In this document: in pieces, positions 42,065 to 42,103 of the stretch | How the letters are laid out: each line of letters starts with the position of its first letter | How positions within the stretch are numbered: the first letter of the stretch is position 1 | DNA from: Chloroflexota bacterium | GTDB lineage: Bacteria; Chloroflexota; Anaerolineae; Promineifilales; Promineifilaceae | Length of the DNA: 42,103 nucleotides | NCBI GenBank assembly: GCA_024277135.1 | Contig: JAJRVV010000119.1 | Coordinates: 1-42,103, forward strand | Direction of reading: 5' to 3' | Translations under genes and position numbers: made by a program | Notes under the pieces: model-generated | Seen by the model: only the letters and a program-made list of their open reading frames with translations | Databases searched by the model: none | What the model was told of the DNA's origin: nothing

Positions 42065-42103
42065 CTAAAAAGGAAATTCATCATCATTGACCTGGTAAAC
42101 AGC
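42065..42103 (-). CDS. Possible 3' end of a gene entering from the right
   Basis: Twelve codons and a TAG stop (42065-42067) read AVYQVNDDEFPF. The acidic tail ending in Pro-Phe resembles the tip of single-stranded DNA-binding proteins, but a methyltransferase partner of the restriction gene is equally possible. Too short to decide. Confidence 0.3.
   Translation of the reverse strand, partial: AVYQVNDDEFPF

Overview
The window looks like chromosome from a Chloroflexota bacterium (Anaerolineae/Caldilineae-like). This is an inference from several signs: GC-rich genes with Pro/Thr-rich 'PTPTP' linkers, a System I (Ccm) cytochrome c maturation locus with a Cys-type CcmE, a very high density of multiheme cytochromes, and heavy use of the palindromic octamer ACGGCCGT (about 60 copies counted by eye in 42 kb). 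No rRNA, tRNA or CRISPR array was seen.

Layout. (1) 1-2510: a GT39-like membrane glycosyltransferase (truncated at the left edge) diverging from a GT4 glycosyltransferase. (2) 2507-5052: an AT-rich block with no ACGGCCGT, holding a complete Type II restriction-modification system (methyltransferase convergent with a controller-protein/endonuclease pair). It ends in a structure with the hallmarks of an integron attC site. The first bases of the block rebuild a perfect R'/R'' pair with that site, so I interpret it as an integron gene cassette inserted at a non-integron GTT site exactly at the stop codon of the GT4 gene. (3) 5069-7868: a TPR/membrane protein, a LuxR-HTH/TM/Kelch fusion and an EthD-like protein. 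(4) 7939-14606 (leftward): a cytochrome c maturation run (DUF2007 protein, CcmE, CcmF, CcmH, CcmG, CcmI-like) ending in a membrane diheme cytochrome. (5) 14866-16381: a DinB/DUF1706-like protein and YgfZ. (6) 16489-20865 (leftward): an electron-transfer module of nonaheme cytochrome, Tat-exported 4x[4Fe-4S] protein, NrfD, a 41-aa membrane peptide, a two-CW protein and a heptaheme cytochrome. (7) 21158-23282: a NarL-type response regulator and its histidine kinase. (8) 23638-33862: five more multiheme cytochrome genes plus a cytochrome b, including two paralogous octaheme lipoproteins with collagen-like stalks, a NapC/NirT-like cytochrome, a duplicated decaheme lipoprotein and a 14-heme membrane cytochrome. 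(9) 34227-39359: gyrA, a 17-unit heptamer repeat, an AAA ATPase and an AIM24-family protein. (10) 39614-41917: a restriction endonuclease/helicase gene broken by an internal deletion with a 33-bp palindrome at the junction.

How it fits together. The Ccm locus supplies heme attachment for roughly 65 c-type heme sites encoded in the window. The NrfD/FeS/multiheme module and the cytochrome b/14-heme pair both look like quinol-linked membrane entry points. The lipid-anchored octa- and decaheme proteins look like extracytoplasmic electron carriers. The two-component system between the heme blocks is the obvious candidate regulator. The terminal electron donor or acceptor cannot be told from the sequence. 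Codon starts were chosen by ribosome-binding sites where visible; functions rest on motif recognition by eye, with no database search.
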